This document shows positions 32,280 through 41,569 of a DNA stretch of 64,000 bases, piece after piece (the stretch's first letter is position 1; every line of letters begins with the position of its first letter). The position numbers were made by a program, and so were the translations under genes. The DNA comes from JADYZU01 sp964540965 (GTDB lineage Bacteria > Pseudomonadota > Alphaproteobacteria > Rhodobacterales > Rhodobacteraceae), in the NCBI GenBank assembly GCA_964540965.1, contig CAZIOT010000004.1:124001-188000 (forward strand). Direction: 5' to 3'. The notes below the pieces were generated by a model. The model was given only the letters and a program-made list of their open reading frames with translations, was not told the origin of the DNA and made no database searches.

Positions 32280-33161
32280 ATGGCCCTACCCTTTCCCGCA
32301 ATCTCGCCCGAGGTCTTTTCCGTCACCCTGTTCGGCAGGACCTTTGCCCTGCGCTGGTATGCTCTGGCCTATATCGCCGGCATCCTGATCGGCTGGTGGA
32401 TCGCCCGGGCGGCGGTATCGCGGCCGCAGCTGTGGCGCGACCGCGCGGCGCCGATGACGGTGGCGCAGCTCGAGTCGCTGATGACCTGGATCATCCTCGG
32501 CATCATCCTGGGCGGGCGGCTGGGCTATGTCCTGTTCTACAAGCCCATGGAATATCTCGCCGATCCGCTGTCGATCCTGCGGGTCTGGGAAGGCGGCATG
32601 TCGTTCCACGGCGGCTTCATCGGTGTCGTGCTGGCAGTCGTGATCTTCTCTGCCACGCAGAAACTGCCGCTTGGCCCGGTGTCGGACGTGATCGCGCTTG
32701 GCGTGCCGCCGGGGCTCTTGCTGGGGCGCCTTGCCAATTTCGTCAACGCCGAGCTTTGGGGCCGGCCGACCGAGCTGCCCTGGGGTGTGGTCTTTCCGGG
32801 CGAGGCGGCGCAGACCTGCGCCGGCATCGTCGCCGGCGCCTGTGCCCGCCACCCGTCGCAACTGTACGAGGCCCTGCTGGAAGGGCTGATCCTGGGCGCC
32901 GTGCTGATCGCGATGGCGTTCGGCGGCCGAGCGCTCAAGCGGCCATGGCTGGTCAGCGGCACCTTCCTTGCCGGTTATGGCATCGCCCGCTTCATCGTCG
33001 AATTCGTGCGCCAGCCCGATGCGCAATTCATCTCGGACGGCAATCCGCTGGGCCTTGCCCTGCACTGGCACGGCTGGGGGCTGACCATGGGGCAGATCCT
33101 GTCGCTGCCGATGGTGCTGGTCGGGACGGCGCTGGTGCTGTGGGCGGCGCGGCGCAGATGA
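32280..33161 (+). CDS. lgt: Prolipoprotein diacylglyceryl transferase
   Basis: A 293-residue seven-helix inner-membrane enzyme that attaches diacylglycerol to the lipobox Cys of prolipoproteins. The family signature GRLANFVNAELWGRPT and MSFHGGFIGVVLAV, with the essential His, are visible; ILGGRLGYVLFY precedes them. An in-frame ATG at 32222 would add 19-20 polar residues; 32280, with GAAGG before it, is preferred. First of three coupled genes. Confidence 0.96.
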   Translation: MALPFPAISPEVFSVTLFGRTFALRWYALAYIAGILIGWWIARAAVSRPQLWRDRAAPMTVAQLESLMTWIILGIILGGRLGYVLFYKPMEYLADPLSILRVWEGGMSFHGGFIGVVLAVVIFSATQKLPLGPVSDVIALGVPPGLLLGRLANFVNAELWGRPTELPWGVVFPGEAAQTCAGIVAGACARHPSQLYEALLEGLILGAVLIAMAFGGRALKRPWLVSGTFLAGYGIARFIVEFVRQPDAQFISDGNPLGLALHWHGWGLTMGQILSLPMVLVGTALVLWAARRR

Positions 33162-34210
33162 CGCCGCTGGCGCGGGCGCTGGTCCGGCGCATCGCCGCCA
33201 GCGGCCCGATCACCGTCGCCGATTTCATGGCCGAGGCTTTGGGCCACCCCGACCACGGCTACTACATCACCCGCGATCCCCTTGGCGCCGCCGGCGATTT
33301 CACCACGGCGCCGGAAATCAGCCAGATGTTCGGTGAATTGATCGGCCTTGCGCTGGCGCAGGGCTGGGTGGACCAGGGCGCGCCGGGTCGTATCGTGCTG
33401 GCCGAGCTTGGGCCGGGCCGAGGCACACTGATGGCCGATGCGTTGCGCGCGACGCGGGCGGTGCCGGGGTTCCATGCCGCGCTGAGCGTGCATTTCGTCG
33501 AAACCTCGCCCACCTTGCGGGCGGCGCAGGCGCGCGCGGTGCCCGGCGCGATCTGGCATGACAGCATCGCCACCCTGCCCGAGGCGCCGCTTTACCTTGT
33601 CGCCAACGAATTCCTTGACGCGCTGCCGATCCGGCAATTCATCCGCGATGGCGGCGGCTGGCGCGAACGCATGGTCGTGACGCGGGACGGCGCGCTGGCC
33701 TTTGCCCTTGGCCCGGCGGGCGCCGTGCCGCTGCTGGCCGGGCGCGCGGCGGCAGACGGCACATGCGTCGAATACTGCCCCGCCCTGCCCGGCATCCTGG
33801 CCGAGGCCGGACGGCGCATCGCCCGTCACGGCGGGGCGGCGCTCTTCATCGACTATGGCGACTGGGCCGGCAGCGGCGACACCTTGCAGGCCGTCAGCCG
33901 CCATGTCTTTGCCGATCCGCTTGCCGCGCCCGGCACCGCCGATCTGACCGCCCATGTCGATTTCGCCGCCGTGGCCGCGGCGGCCGCGCCCGCCCGCGCC
34001 TCCTCGATGACGACGCAGGGCGTGTTTCTGGAACGGCTTGGCATCACCGCGCGGGCGCAGGCGCTGGCGCGCGGCCTGACCGGCGCGCAGCTTGATGCCC
34101 ATGTCGGCGCGCATCGCCGCTTGACCCATCCCGACCAGATGGGGCACCTGTTCAAGGTGATCGGGCTGACCCCGCCCGCCGCGCCGCCCCTGCCGGGACT
34201 TGATCCATGA
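33158..34210 (+). CDS. Class I SAM-dependent methyltransferase, MidA/NDUFAF7 type
   Basis: A 350-residue methyltransferase (COG1565). GDFTTAPEISQMFGELIG is the family hallmark; LAELGPGRGTLMAD is the SAM glycine motif; VANEFLDALPIRQF and LFIDYGD follow. The mitochondrial relative NDUFAF7 methylates an arginine of complex I subunit NDUFS2, so a role in respiratory complex assembly is plausible here. It overlaps lgt and pgeF by four bases each, making all three translationally coupled. Confidence 0.93.
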   Translation: MTPLARALVRRIAASGPITVADFMAEALGHPDHGYYITRDPLGAAGDFTTAPEISQMFGELIGLALAQGWVDQGAPGRIVLAELGPGRGTLMADALRATRAVPGFHAALSVHFVETSPTLRAAQARAVPGAIWHDSIATLPEAPLYLVANEFLDALPIRQFIRDGGGWRERMVVTRDGALAFALGPAGAVPLLAGRAAADGTCVEYCPALPGILAEAGRRIARHGGAALFIDYGDWAGSGDTLQAVSRHVFADPLAAPGTADLTAHVDFAAVAAAAAPARASSMTTQGVFLERLGITARAQALARGLTGAQLDAHVGAHRRLTHPDQMGHLFKVIGLTPPAAPPLPGLDP

Positions 34211-34962
34211 GCCTCGACATCATCACCCATCCGGACCTGCGCCCGCTGCGCCACGGCTTTTTCGGCCGCGGCGGCGGCGCATCGTCAGGCGTGTTTTCCG
34301 GGCTGAACTGCGGCTATGGCTCGACCGACCAGCACGAGGCGGTGGCGATCAACCGCGCCCGCGTCGCCGAGGCGCTGGATGTCGGCCCCGGTGCGCTGAT
34401 CGGCGTCAATCAGGTCCATTCGGCCGAGGTGCTGACCGTCACCGGCCCGATGACGGCACGGCCGCCGGCCGACGGCCTAGTGACCGATGTGCCGGGCCTT
34501 GCCCTGTCGGTGCTGACGGCCGATTGCCAGCCGGTGCTGCTGGCCGACCGCGACGCCGGGGTGATCGGCGCCGCCCATGCCGGCTGGAAGGGCGCGCTGT
34601 CGGGCATCCTCGAGGCAACGGTGACGGCGATGGAGCGGCTGGGCGCGCGGCCGGCGAACATGGTCGCGGTGATCGGCCCGACGATCAGCCAGCGCGCTTA
34701 CGAGGTCGGGCCGGAATTCCTGGACCATTTCCTGGCCGAGGATGACGGCGCCGAACGCTGGTTCGCCAATGGCAAGGGCGACCGCTATCTGTTCGACCTT
34801 GCCGGCTATGGCCTGCACCGGCTGCGGCAGGCCGGCGTCGGGCAGGCGGAATGGACCCGGCACTGCACCTATTCCGACCCCGACAGGTTCTTTTCCTATC
34901 GCCGTTCGGTGCATCAGCGCGAGGCCGATTATGGCCGGCTGATTTCCGCGATCAGGCTCTAG
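34207..34962 (+). CDS. pgeF: Peptidoglycan editing factor PgeF (YfiH, laccase-domain)
   Basis: A 251-residue cytoplasmic protein of the YfiH/DUF152 family. NQVHSAEVLTV, LTADCQPVLLAD and GAAHAGWKGALSGILE supply the conserved metal-site His and Cys; CTYSDPDRFFSYRRS ends the core. PgeF corrects wrongly made UDP-MurNAc-peptides in E. coli; purine nucleosidase and polyphenol oxidase activities have also been reported for relatives. Third gene of the lgt operon. Confidence 0.94.
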   Translation: MSLDIITHPDLRPLRHGFFGRGGGASSGVFSGLNCGYGSTDQHEAVAINRARVAEALDVGPGALIGVNQVHSAEVLTVTGPMTARPPADGLVTDVPGLALSVLTADCQPVLLADRDAGVIGAAHAGWKGALSGILEATVTAMERLGARPANMVAVIGPTISQRAYEVGPEFLDHFLAEDDGAERWFANGKGDRYLFDLAGYGLHRLRQAGVGQAEWTRHCTYSDPDRFFSYRRSVHQREADYGRLISAIRL

Positions 34963-35075
34963 CCACAATCGCAACCGAAACCGCGGATTAACCCTTTTCA
35001 GGTCACAGTTCTGCCCATCACGCCCCGCAGTCTGGCCTTGCCGCCTGAACGCGGACCGGAAGAACAGGACGACCC

Positions 35076-35225
35076 ATGAAAACCGAACGCCGCTGGATCA
35101 AGACCGTCATTGCCGAAGCGCAAGCCTGCAAGGTCAGGATGCCGTGGGAACGCGGTCTTCGGCGCGAGGCGATGATCGCCCGGCGCAAGGCGGCCGAGGC
35201 GCAACAGCTGCGCCGCAGCGCGTAG
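35076..35225 (+). CDS. Small basic protein, 49 aa
   Basis: A short gene with ATG at 35076, AGGA ribosome-like site upstream, and a TAG at 35223-35225. The product begins MKTERRWIKTVIAEAQACK and continues through VRMPWERGLRREAMIARRKA, ending LRRSA. It is strongly basic and probably helical. I recall similar 45-55 residue proteins in other Rhodobacteraceae, which supports it, but I cannot verify. Two perfect palindromes begin right after the stop. Confidence 0.75.
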   Translation: MKTERRWIKTVIAEAQACKVRMPWERGLRREAMIARRKAAEAQQLRRSA

Positions 35226-35271
35226 CCGTTTCCCGCGCGGGAAACGGAAACGGAGCCCGCGCGGGCTCCGT
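35226..35271. terminator. Twin 22-base palindromes between convergent genes
   Basis: CCGTTTCCCGCGCGGGAAACGG (22 bases, 35226-35247; key core CCCGCGCGGG) and a second with arms ACGGAGCCCGC/GCGGGCTCCGT (35250-35271) are both perfect and share the same core. They lie between the 49-aa gene (plus) and the end of the DUF917 operon (minus) and probably terminate both transcripts. Neither has a long T-run. Confidence 0.75.
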
Positions 35272-35295
35272 CCGCGGATCGCGGGCGCGATCTGT

Positions 35296-36378
35296 TCAGG
35301 CGCGAACGATCGGCCGATAGTCGCGGTCGTATTTGAAATAGCGCGGCCCCACCAGGTCGATGCCCGCCGGTGTCGTCCATTTCGGGTCGCAGGGATAGGC
35401 GATGGCGATCAGCCGCTGGCCATAGCGCAGCGAATCGGTCGTCACCGGCATGCCGCTGTCGGCCTCGATCACCGAGATCAGGTCCGGTGTCGTCGCCAGC
35501 ACCTGACCGTCGCGTTCGGCGATCAGGAATTCGTTCTGGAAATCCAGCCGCAATTCCTGCCCCTTGTACTGCTCCACCCCTGAAAACACCGCCTTGCCGC
35601 GGGCAAACCCGCCCTCGGTCCGGCGTTCGATGTCGTGAATGCGGCCGTGGAACAGGATTTCGGCGTCAAGCAGGTCCACCAGCGCCGCCACCGGGTCGCC
35701 ATGGGCGGCCCTGGTTTCGCGCAGGGTGGCGCCGATCCTGGCACAAAGCGACAGGGTGCCGCGCACCACGGCCTTCTTCGCCGTGGCACCGTCCATCGGA
35801 TAGAAGGTCAACAGCGCCGACCCCCCCATCTCGATCGTCGCCGCCCGCGCCAGACGTTCGGTCCAGGCGTTCGCCACGGTGTCGAGCACGATGGAATTGC
35901 CCTTGTCGTCGCACATCACCATCGGCGTGGCCGAAACGCCGTGCAGGGTGAAGGTCACCATCTGCAATTCGGGGAATGCCCGGCCCATGCCGTCGCCATC
36001 GACCAGCGGCAGGCCGGTCGCGGCGGCGACGACGAAGGGGATCGTCGAATTGACGCCGCCCGCCTCGCCACACAGAACCGCGTCGATCTTGCGGCCCATG
36101 AGTTTTTCAAGCTGGTTGAAGGCGTTGATCAACTCCTCGCCCTGCGGCAACTTTTCGGTCATCACCGTCGGCGCGCCCATCATGCAGGCCGGCACGATCA
36201 GCGCATCGTCGGGCAGGTCGGCCACATCGACCAGTGACACCGCACCGTATTTGCGGATCGCCTGCTGCGCCATCAGCTTGCCGACATAGGGGTCGCCGCC
36301 GCCGCCGGTGCCCAGCACCGCGCCGCCGGTGGCGATATCTTCCAGATCGGCCGCTTCGACCTTGCGGAGAATCTTCAT
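35296..36378 (-). CDS. DUF917 (S-methyl-thiohydantoin desulfurase-like) protein, copy 2
   Basis: A 360-residue protein of the DUF917 family, now linked in name to thiohydantoin desulfurases. Near the N-terminus GGAVLGTGGGGDPYVG forms a Gly-rich loop; LCGEAGGVNSTIPF and LVDGDGMGRAFPELQM are the strongest family segments, and RYGQRLIAIAYPCDP ends the core. The adjacent gene upstream (36388) encodes a paralogue with the same segments. No signal peptide. Last gene of the transporter/HyuA operon, followed by palindromic terminators. A role in opening or desulfurising a cyclic imide is inferred. Confidence 0.88.
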   Translation of the reverse strand: MKILRKVEAADLEDIATGGAVLGTGGGGDPYVGKLMAQQAIRKYGAVSLVDVADLPDDALIVPACMMGAPTVMTEKLPQGEELINAFNQLEKLMGRKIDAVLCGEAGGVNSTIPFVVAAATGLPLVDGDGMGRAFPELQMVTFTLHGVSATPMVMCDDKGNSIVLDTVANAWTERLARAATIEMGGSALLTFYPMDGATAKKAVVRGTLSLCARIGATLRETRAAHGDPVAALVDLLDAEILFHGRIHDIERRTEGGFARGKAVFSGVEQYKGQELRLDFQNEFLIAERDGQVLATTPDLISVIEADSGMPVTTDSLRYGQRLIAIAYPCDPKWTTPAGIDLVGPRYFKYDRDYRPIVRA

Positions 36379-36387
36379 GGTCGCTCC

Positions 36388-37494
36388 TCAGGCAGTCACC
36401 GGGCCAAGGGCCAGCGGCGAGAAGGTGAGTTCGGGATAGCCAAAGCACTGCGGCCCCACGACCGCCATCGCCTCGGGCGTCTTCATCAGGTCGTGGACCG
36501 GCAGGCCGATCACGGCCAGCCGCTGGCCATAGCGCAGGACTTCGGTGGTGATCGGCTCGCCGGTCTCGAGATCAAGGTTGATGATCAGATCGGGCACCAT
36601 AAGTACCGGCTTGCCATCGACCCAGAGGACAAGGTTCTCGTTCTGGATCGCAATCGACGCCTCGGATCCGGCCCAGTCGCCAAGGCCGGCGATCTTCGCC
36701 TCGCCGCGGACGAAACCGCCCTTCAGCTCGCGCCGGATGTCGGTGACCTTGCCGGTGAAGAACAGCGTGGCGCCGGTGGCGGCGATGACGCGATCGACGA
36801 CATTCTGCCGCTTCTTGCGCGCATCCTGCATGGTGCGGCCGATGGTCAGCGCCTGGGTCAGCGTGCCGGGCACCGCGGTGCGGCGGACGAAATCGGCGCG
36901 CATCGGCGCCATCGCCAGCCCCGCCGCCCCGCCCATCGCCACCGCGGCATCGCGGGCAAAGCGTTCCAGCCAATACATGTCCTTCACGTCACGGAAGATC
37001 AGGACATTGTGCTTGTCGTCGGCAATCGCCGCGGGCGACGGTTTGGCGCCATAGATGAAATAGGTCGTCATCTGCACTTCGGGAAAGGCGCGGCCCATGC
37101 CGTCGCCGTCCAGCACCGGCAGCCCCGATTGTGCGGCCGTGATGACCGGTTCCAGCGAATTCGACCCGCCGACCTCGGCCGAGATCAGGGCCGAGAATTT
37201 CTGGCCCGTCACATCCTCGACCGCGCGCATGGCGCGCAGGCATTCCTCGCCCTGCTCGAACTTCTCGATGCCGACCACCGGGGCGCCGATGCCGCCGACC
37301 TCGCTGACCAGCGCGTCGTCAGGCAGCGCGTCCAGCGGCAGGACGCGGATCTGCGCGCCCTTCCGCACCAGTTCGCGCGCCCGCAACATGCCGATATAGG
37401 GGTTGCCGCCGCCGCCGGTTCCCAGCACCGCCGCGCCGATCGACAGCGGCAGCAGGTCTTCCTCGGCAAGGATATAGCCGTTCTTGTCAGACAT
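36388..37494 (-). CDS. DUF917 (S-methyl-thiohydantoin desulfurase-like) protein, copy 1
   Basis: A 368-residue DUF917 protein. AAVLGTGGGGNPYIG, SAEVGGSNSLEPVI, LDGDGMGRAFPEVQM and RYGQRLAVIGLPVHD line up with the downstream copy, so the two arose by duplication and may form a heteromer. The start MSDKNGYILAEEDLL at 37494 overlaps the HyuA-like gene by eight bases; nine bases separate it from copy 2. It is therefore tightly co-expressed with HyuA. Confidence 0.88.
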   Translation of the reverse strand: MSDKNGYILAEEDLLPLSIGAAVLGTGGGGNPYIGMLRARELVRKGAQIRVLPLDALPDDALVSEVGGIGAPVVGIEKFEQGEECLRAMRAVEDVTGQKFSALISAEVGGSNSLEPVITAAQSGLPVLDGDGMGRAFPEVQMTTYFIYGAKPSPAAIADDKHNVLIFRDVKDMYWLERFARDAAVAMGGAAGLAMAPMRADFVRRTAVPGTLTQALTIGRTMQDARKKRQNVVDRVIAATGATLFFTGKVTDIRRELKGGFVRGEAKIAGLGDWAGSEASIAIQNENLVLWVDGKPVLMVPDLIINLDLETGEPITTEVLRYGQRLAVIGLPVHDLMKTPEAMAVVGPQCFGYPELTFSPLALGPVTA

Positions 37495-39031
37495 GGAGTT
37501 CCCCCACCGCCTTGATGCGGACGCGCGTGGCATTGCCGGGCAGATAGGCCAGAGGCACGTCCTCGACATCGACGATCTCGACCGACTCGCGCCGGGCCCC
37601 GGCGGCGACGGCGGCCTCGACCGCCTGCGACTTGGCGTCGGTCAGCGCGGCATCGCGGCTGATCTCGGCCAGCGCATAGACCCGGTCGACCTCGCCCGAG
37701 ACCTGGGCGATGGCGGCACCGACGGCATTGGCGCAGGCGTAGTGGTCGGGCTTGATCAGTTCGAGCCCCGCAATCGGTTTCTCGACAAGGATCGTGCCGC
37801 CGCCGACCACGATCACCGGCAGCGGTTCCGGGCTGATGCGGGCGCGTTCGACGCAATCCTCGAGCATGACGGCAATGCGGTCGCGGGCGCGGCGGATCAG
37901 CCCCTTGTCCAGATGCGCGACCCTGGATGCGTCACCCAGATCGGCGCCGCCATCGGCCACCACCACGTCCGAAGCGGTCAGCGTAGAGCCGCCGAACACC
38001 AGCGCCTCGGTCACGATGCGATAGCCGACCGAGCGGGGACCGACGGTCACGCCCTCGGGCCCCTCGACCACGAGCGAGCCGCCGCCAAGGCCGATGGAGA
38101 ACACGTCCGGCATGCGGAAGTTGGTGCGCACGCCGCCGACCTCGACCGCGACGGTCGCCTGACGGGGAAAGCCCTTTTGCAAGGAACCGACATCCGCCGT
38201 GGTGCCGCCGATGTCGACGACGATGGCCTCTCTCACGCCCGACAGGAACGCCGCGCCGCGCATGGAGTTGGTGGGACCGCTGGCAAAGGTCAGCACCGGG
38301 AATTTCTCGGCAAAGGCCGCATCCATCAGCGTGCCGTCGTTCTGCGTCAGGAAGAAGCGGCCGGTAAAGCCGACATCGGCCAGCGCCTTGCGGAACGCCT
38401 CGACCACATGGCGCGACAGGTCGCGCAGGCAGGCATTCATGATCGCCGCATTCTCGCGCTCGAGCAGGCCGATACGGCCGATGTCCGAGGACAGGGTGAT
38501 ATGCGCGCCGGGCAGTTCACGGGCCAGAATCTCGCCCGCCTGCTTTTCCATCTCGCCCGAGACCGGCGAGAACACCGAGGAGATGGCGACCGAATTGATG
38601 CCCTTGGCCTTGATCTCGGCCGCGATGCCGACAAGTTCGGCCTCGTCCAGCGGAGAGATCTTGCGGCCGTCGAATTCGTTGCCGCCATGGGCCAGCCACC
38701 AGTGGTTGCCGATCACGTCGCGCAGGTCGGTGGGCCAGTCCACCATCGGCGGCAGGCTGGCGGTCGCCGGCAGGCACAGCCGGACGCAGGCGGTCTGCGC
38801 CAGGTCGCGGCGCTGCACCACGGCATTGGTGAAATGCGTGGTGCCGATCATCATCACGTCGACGGCCGAGGCCTTCATCCCGGCCGCGTCCAGCACCTTG
38901 CGCAGCGACTGCACCACGCCGGTCATCACGTCGGCCGAGGTCGGCGCCTTGACCGCCTGCAAGACCTTGTCGCCGTCCAGCAGCGCGGCATCGGTGTTGG
39001 TGCCGCCCACGTCGATTCCGATACGGATCAT
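37487..39031 (-). CDS. HyuA-like hydantoinase/oxoprolinase subunit
   Basis: A 514-residue ATPase-like protein of the hydantoinase/oxoprolinase family, ASKHA fold. The phosphate loop is IGIDVGGTNTDAALL; TTHFTNAVVQRRDL, FASGPTNSMRGAAFLSG and VVDIGGTTADVG follow, then a long C-terminal half with IVVGGGTILVEKP. Relatives cleave cyclic amides (hydantoins, 5-oxoproline, N-methylhydantoin) with ATP, normally with a HyuB subunit. No HyuB is present here; two DUF917 genes follow instead. It overlaps both neighbours by a few bases. Confidence 0.9.
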   Translation of the reverse strand: MIRIGIDVGGTNTDAALLDGDKVLQAVKAPTSADVMTGVVQSLRKVLDAAGMKASAVDVMMIGTTHFTNAVVQRRDLAQTACVRLCLPATASLPPMVDWPTDLRDVIGNHWWLAHGGNEFDGRKISPLDEAELVGIAAEIKAKGINSVAISSVFSPVSGEMEKQAGEILARELPGAHITLSSDIGRIGLLERENAAIMNACLRDLSRHVVEAFRKALADVGFTGRFFLTQNDGTLMDAAFAEKFPVLTFASGPTNSMRGAAFLSGVREAIVVDIGGTTADVGSLQKGFPRQATVAVEVGGVRTNFRMPDVFSIGLGGGSLVVEGPEGVTVGPRSVGYRIVTEALVFGGSTLTASDVVVADGGADLGDASRVAHLDKGLIRRARDRIAVMLEDCVERARISPEPLPVIVVGGGTILVEKPIAGLELIKPDHYACANAVGAAIAQVSGEVDRVYALAEISRDAALTDAKSQAVEAAVAAGARRESVEIVDVEDVPLAYLPGNATRVRIKAVGELHV

Positions 39032-39891
39032 GTACTTTTCCTTTCCACTTCGCGCAGGGCCAGAAGATCCTCGGCCGTCGGAAGCTCGCCATTGATGAGG
39101 GGGATTTTCGGCCGCAGGGCCTCTTCCTCGGCCGAGATGACCGGGACCGAAGCCAGAAGCAGCCGGGTATAGTCGTGTTGCGGGTCGGTGAATACGCGGG
39201 CGGTCGGGCCGGTTTCCACGATGCGCCCGCGGTAGAGCACGCCGACATCCTGCGCGAAGTTGCGCATGAGGCTGAGGTCGTGGCTGATGAACAGATAGGT
39301 CAGGCCCAGGTCGCGGCTCAGGCTTTCCAGAAGCTCGATCACCTTGGCCTGCACCGACACGTCCAGCGCGCTGGTCGGCTCGTCCAGCACCAGAAGCCGG
39401 GGTTCGACAGCCAGGGCGCGGGCGATCGCCACCCGCTGCTTCTGCCCGCCGGACAGTTCATGCGGATACCGGTCCGAGAAATGCCGCGGCAGTTGCACCA
39501 TGTCGAGAAGGTCACCCACCCGCGACGACGGCTTGCCATGGGCGTCCAGCGCGACGCGGATCGACTGGCCGGCGGTGCGGCGCGGGTTGAGCGAGGCGCC
39601 GGGGTTCTGGAACACCATCTGCACCATGGCCCGGTGGGCGCGGCCCTTGGCGCCCAGGATCGATTCACCGTCGATCAGGATGTCGCCGCTGTCGGGTTCG
39701 GCCAGCCCCATGACCATGCGCGCAATGGTCGACTTGCCCGACCCCGATTCCCCGGCAAGACCATAGACCGAGCCCTGCGGGATCGAGATCGAGACATTGT
39801 CCACCGCCTTGACCTCGCCCGTCTTGCCGCCAAAGGCGCCGCGGATCGGAAAGGTCTTGCTCAGCCCCACGATATCCAGAGCGGCGGTCAT
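39028..39891 (-). CDS. Peptide/opine-type ABC importer ATPase (DppF-like)
   Basis: A 287-residue ATPase of the oligopeptide/dipeptide importer class. Walker A GESGSGKSTIA, signature LSGGQKQRVAIARAL, Walker B LLVLDEPTSALD, switch FISHDLS and the C-terminal oligopeptide-binding extension (ALREVERKST at the very end) are seen. MVFQNPGASLNPR is the characteristic Q-loop. It overlaps the HyuA-like gene and the DppD-like gene by four bases each. Confidence 0.94.
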   Translation of the reverse strand: MTAALDIVGLSKTFPIRGAFGGKTGEVKAVDNVSISIPQGSVYGLAGESGSGKSTIARMVMGLAEPDSGDILIDGESILGAKGRAHRAMVQMVFQNPGASLNPRRTAGQSIRVALDAHGKPSSRVGDLLDMVQLPRHFSDRYPHELSGGQKQRVAIARALAVEPRLLVLDEPTSALDVSVQAKVIELLESLSRDLGLTYLFISHDLSLMRNFAQDVGVLYRGRIVETGPTARVFTDPQHDYTRLLLASVPVISAEEEALRPKIPLINGELPTAEDLLALREVERKST

Positions 39892-40700
39892 GCTGCGGCT
39901 CCGGTCAGGCGCGGCACGGCGGCGATCAGGTCGCGGGTGTATTGCTGGCGCGGGTCGGCAAAGATCGAGGCGGTTTCGCCGGATTCGACGATCTCGCCCT
40001 TGTTCATCACATAGGTGAAGGAACTGGTTTCGCGGACCACGCCCAGATTGTGGGTGATCATCAGCAGCGCCAGATGCCGTTCCGTCACCAGATCCTTGAG
40101 AAGCTTCAGGATCTGCGCCTGTGTCGTCACGTCCAGCGCGGTGCCCGGTTCGTCCGCGATCAGCAGGCGCGGCTCCGACAGCAGCGCCATCGCGATCAGC
40201 ACCCGCTGCCGCATGCCGCCCGAAAGCTGCACCGGAAACGACCCCGCCACCCGTTCCGGTTCCCGCATCCGGACCTGGGCAAGCACCTCGAGCACCCGCG
40301 CCCGCCGTCCGGCGCGGTCGCGGTCGCGGCCCAGCCGGCGGTCGGCGTATTTCAGGATGGTGCCAAGCTGGTCCTGGATGGTCCAGACCGGGTTCAGCGA
40401 CGACATCGGATCCTGGAACACCATGCTCATCGCGGTGCCGCGCAGGCGCAGCCGGTCGCGTTCGCGCATGGTCAGAAGATCGGCATCGTCGAACAGGATG
40501 CGGCCGCCGGTGACACGGGCGGCGCCGGGCAGCAGGCCCATGATCGCCTTCATCGTCACCGATTTTCCCGATCCGCTTTCGCCGACCAGCGCCACCTGCT
40601 GCCCCGCCGCCACCTCGAGCGAGACGCCCTTCAGAACCTCAGCGGTGCGGCCATAGGTCGAGAAGGTGACATGCAGATCCTGCACCGAAAGAAGGCTCAT
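39888..40700 (-). CDS. Peptide/opine-type ABC importer ATPase (DppD-like)
   Basis: A 270-residue ATPase partner to the DppF-like subunit. GESGSGKSVTMKAIMGL (Walker A), MVFQDPMSSLNPVW, LSGGMRQRVLIAMAL, LLIADEPGTALD and MITHNLGVV are in order. The Walker B reads DEPGTALD where most relatives have DEPTTALD, probably harmless. The start MSLLSVQDLHVTF at 40700 overlaps the permease stop; the longer open frame upstream lies inside the permease gene and is not used. Confidence 0.94.
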   Translation of the reverse strand: MSLLSVQDLHVTFSTYGRTAEVLKGVSLEVAAGQQVALVGESGSGKSVTMKAIMGLLPGAARVTGGRILFDDADLLTMRERDRLRLRGTAMSMVFQDPMSSLNPVWTIQDQLGTILKYADRRLGRDRDRAGRRARVLEVLAQVRMREPERVAGSFPVQLSGGMRQRVLIAMALLSEPRLLIADEPGTALDVTTQAQILKLLKDLVTERHLALLMITHNLGVVRETSSFTYVMNKGEIVESGETASIFADPRQQYTRDLIAAVPRLTGAAA

Positions 40701-41569
40701 CGCACGTCCTCCACATCGAACAGGTCGCGCAGACCGTCGCCCAGCAGGTTGAAACCCAGCGCCACAAGCAGGATTGCCGTCGCCGGCAGCATGGATTCCC
40801 ACCAGTAGTCGGGCAGGAAATCGGCACCGTCGGCAACCATGGTTCCCAGATCGGGCGTCGGCGGCCGGATGCCCAGGCCAAGGTAGGACAGCGAGGCGCC
40901 GATCAGGATCACGAAACCGGCGTCAAGGCTGGTCTTGACCGCCACCGGCGAGATGACGTTCGGCAGGATCTCGCGGAACAGGATGTGCAGTTTCGACGCG
41001 CCCAGGGTCTCGGCCGCCTCGATATATTCCTGCGACCGGATCTGCCGGGTCACCGAATAGACCAGCCGCGCGTGCCAGGTCCACCACAGCGCCGACAGGG
41101 CCAGCATGGCGTTGACCAGCGACGGTTCCAGCACTGCCGCCACCGCCAGCGCCACGACCAGCGGCGGGATCGCCAGCGCGATATCGGTCAGGCGCATGAT
41201 GACGATCTCGGTCCAGCCGCCGAAATAACCGGCGAGCATCCCCAGGATTGTGCCGATCGGCACCGCGATCAACAGCACGACGAAGGCCAGCATCAGCGAC
41301 ACACGCAGACCGAAGATCACCCGTGTCAGGCTGTCGCGCCCGACATTGTCGGTGCCGAACCAATGCTCCCAGCTTGGCGGCTGGTGCTTGTTGCGGAAAT
41401 CGACCACCGCGCCGACATGTTCGGGATAGGGGGTGATGAGCGGCGCGAAGATGGCAAGCAGGATCGCCGTGATGACGATCAGGGCCCCGATCACCGCCGT
41501 CGGATTGCGGCGGAAACGATACCAGTTCTGCCAGGCGTTCGACAGCGCCTGCTGTTCGGTCCCGGTCAT
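40697..41569 (-). CDS. Peptide/opine-type ABC importer permease (DppC-like)
   Basis: A 290-residue inner-membrane permease. The N-terminal OppC segment NAWQNWYRFRRNPTAVIGAL leads into the first helix; GTDNVGRDSLTRVIFGLR is the DppC hallmark, and EYIEAAETLGASKLHILFRE is the EAA loop that docks the ATPases. Four-base overlaps couple it to DppB upstream and DppD downstream. Confidence 0.94.
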   Translation of the reverse strand: MTGTEQQALSNAWQNWYRFRRNPTAVIGALIVITAILLAIFAPLITPYPEHVGAVVDFRNKHQPPSWEHWFGTDNVGRDSLTRVIFGLRVSLMLAFVVLLIAVPIGTILGMLAGYFGGWTEIVIMRLTDIALAIPPLVVALAVAAVLEPSLVNAMLALSALWWTWHARLVYSVTRQIRSQEYIEAAETLGASKLHILFREILPNVISPVAVKTSLDAGFVILIGASLSYLGLGIRPPTPDLGTMVADGADFLPDYWWESMLPATAILLVALGFNLLGDGLRDLFDVEDVR

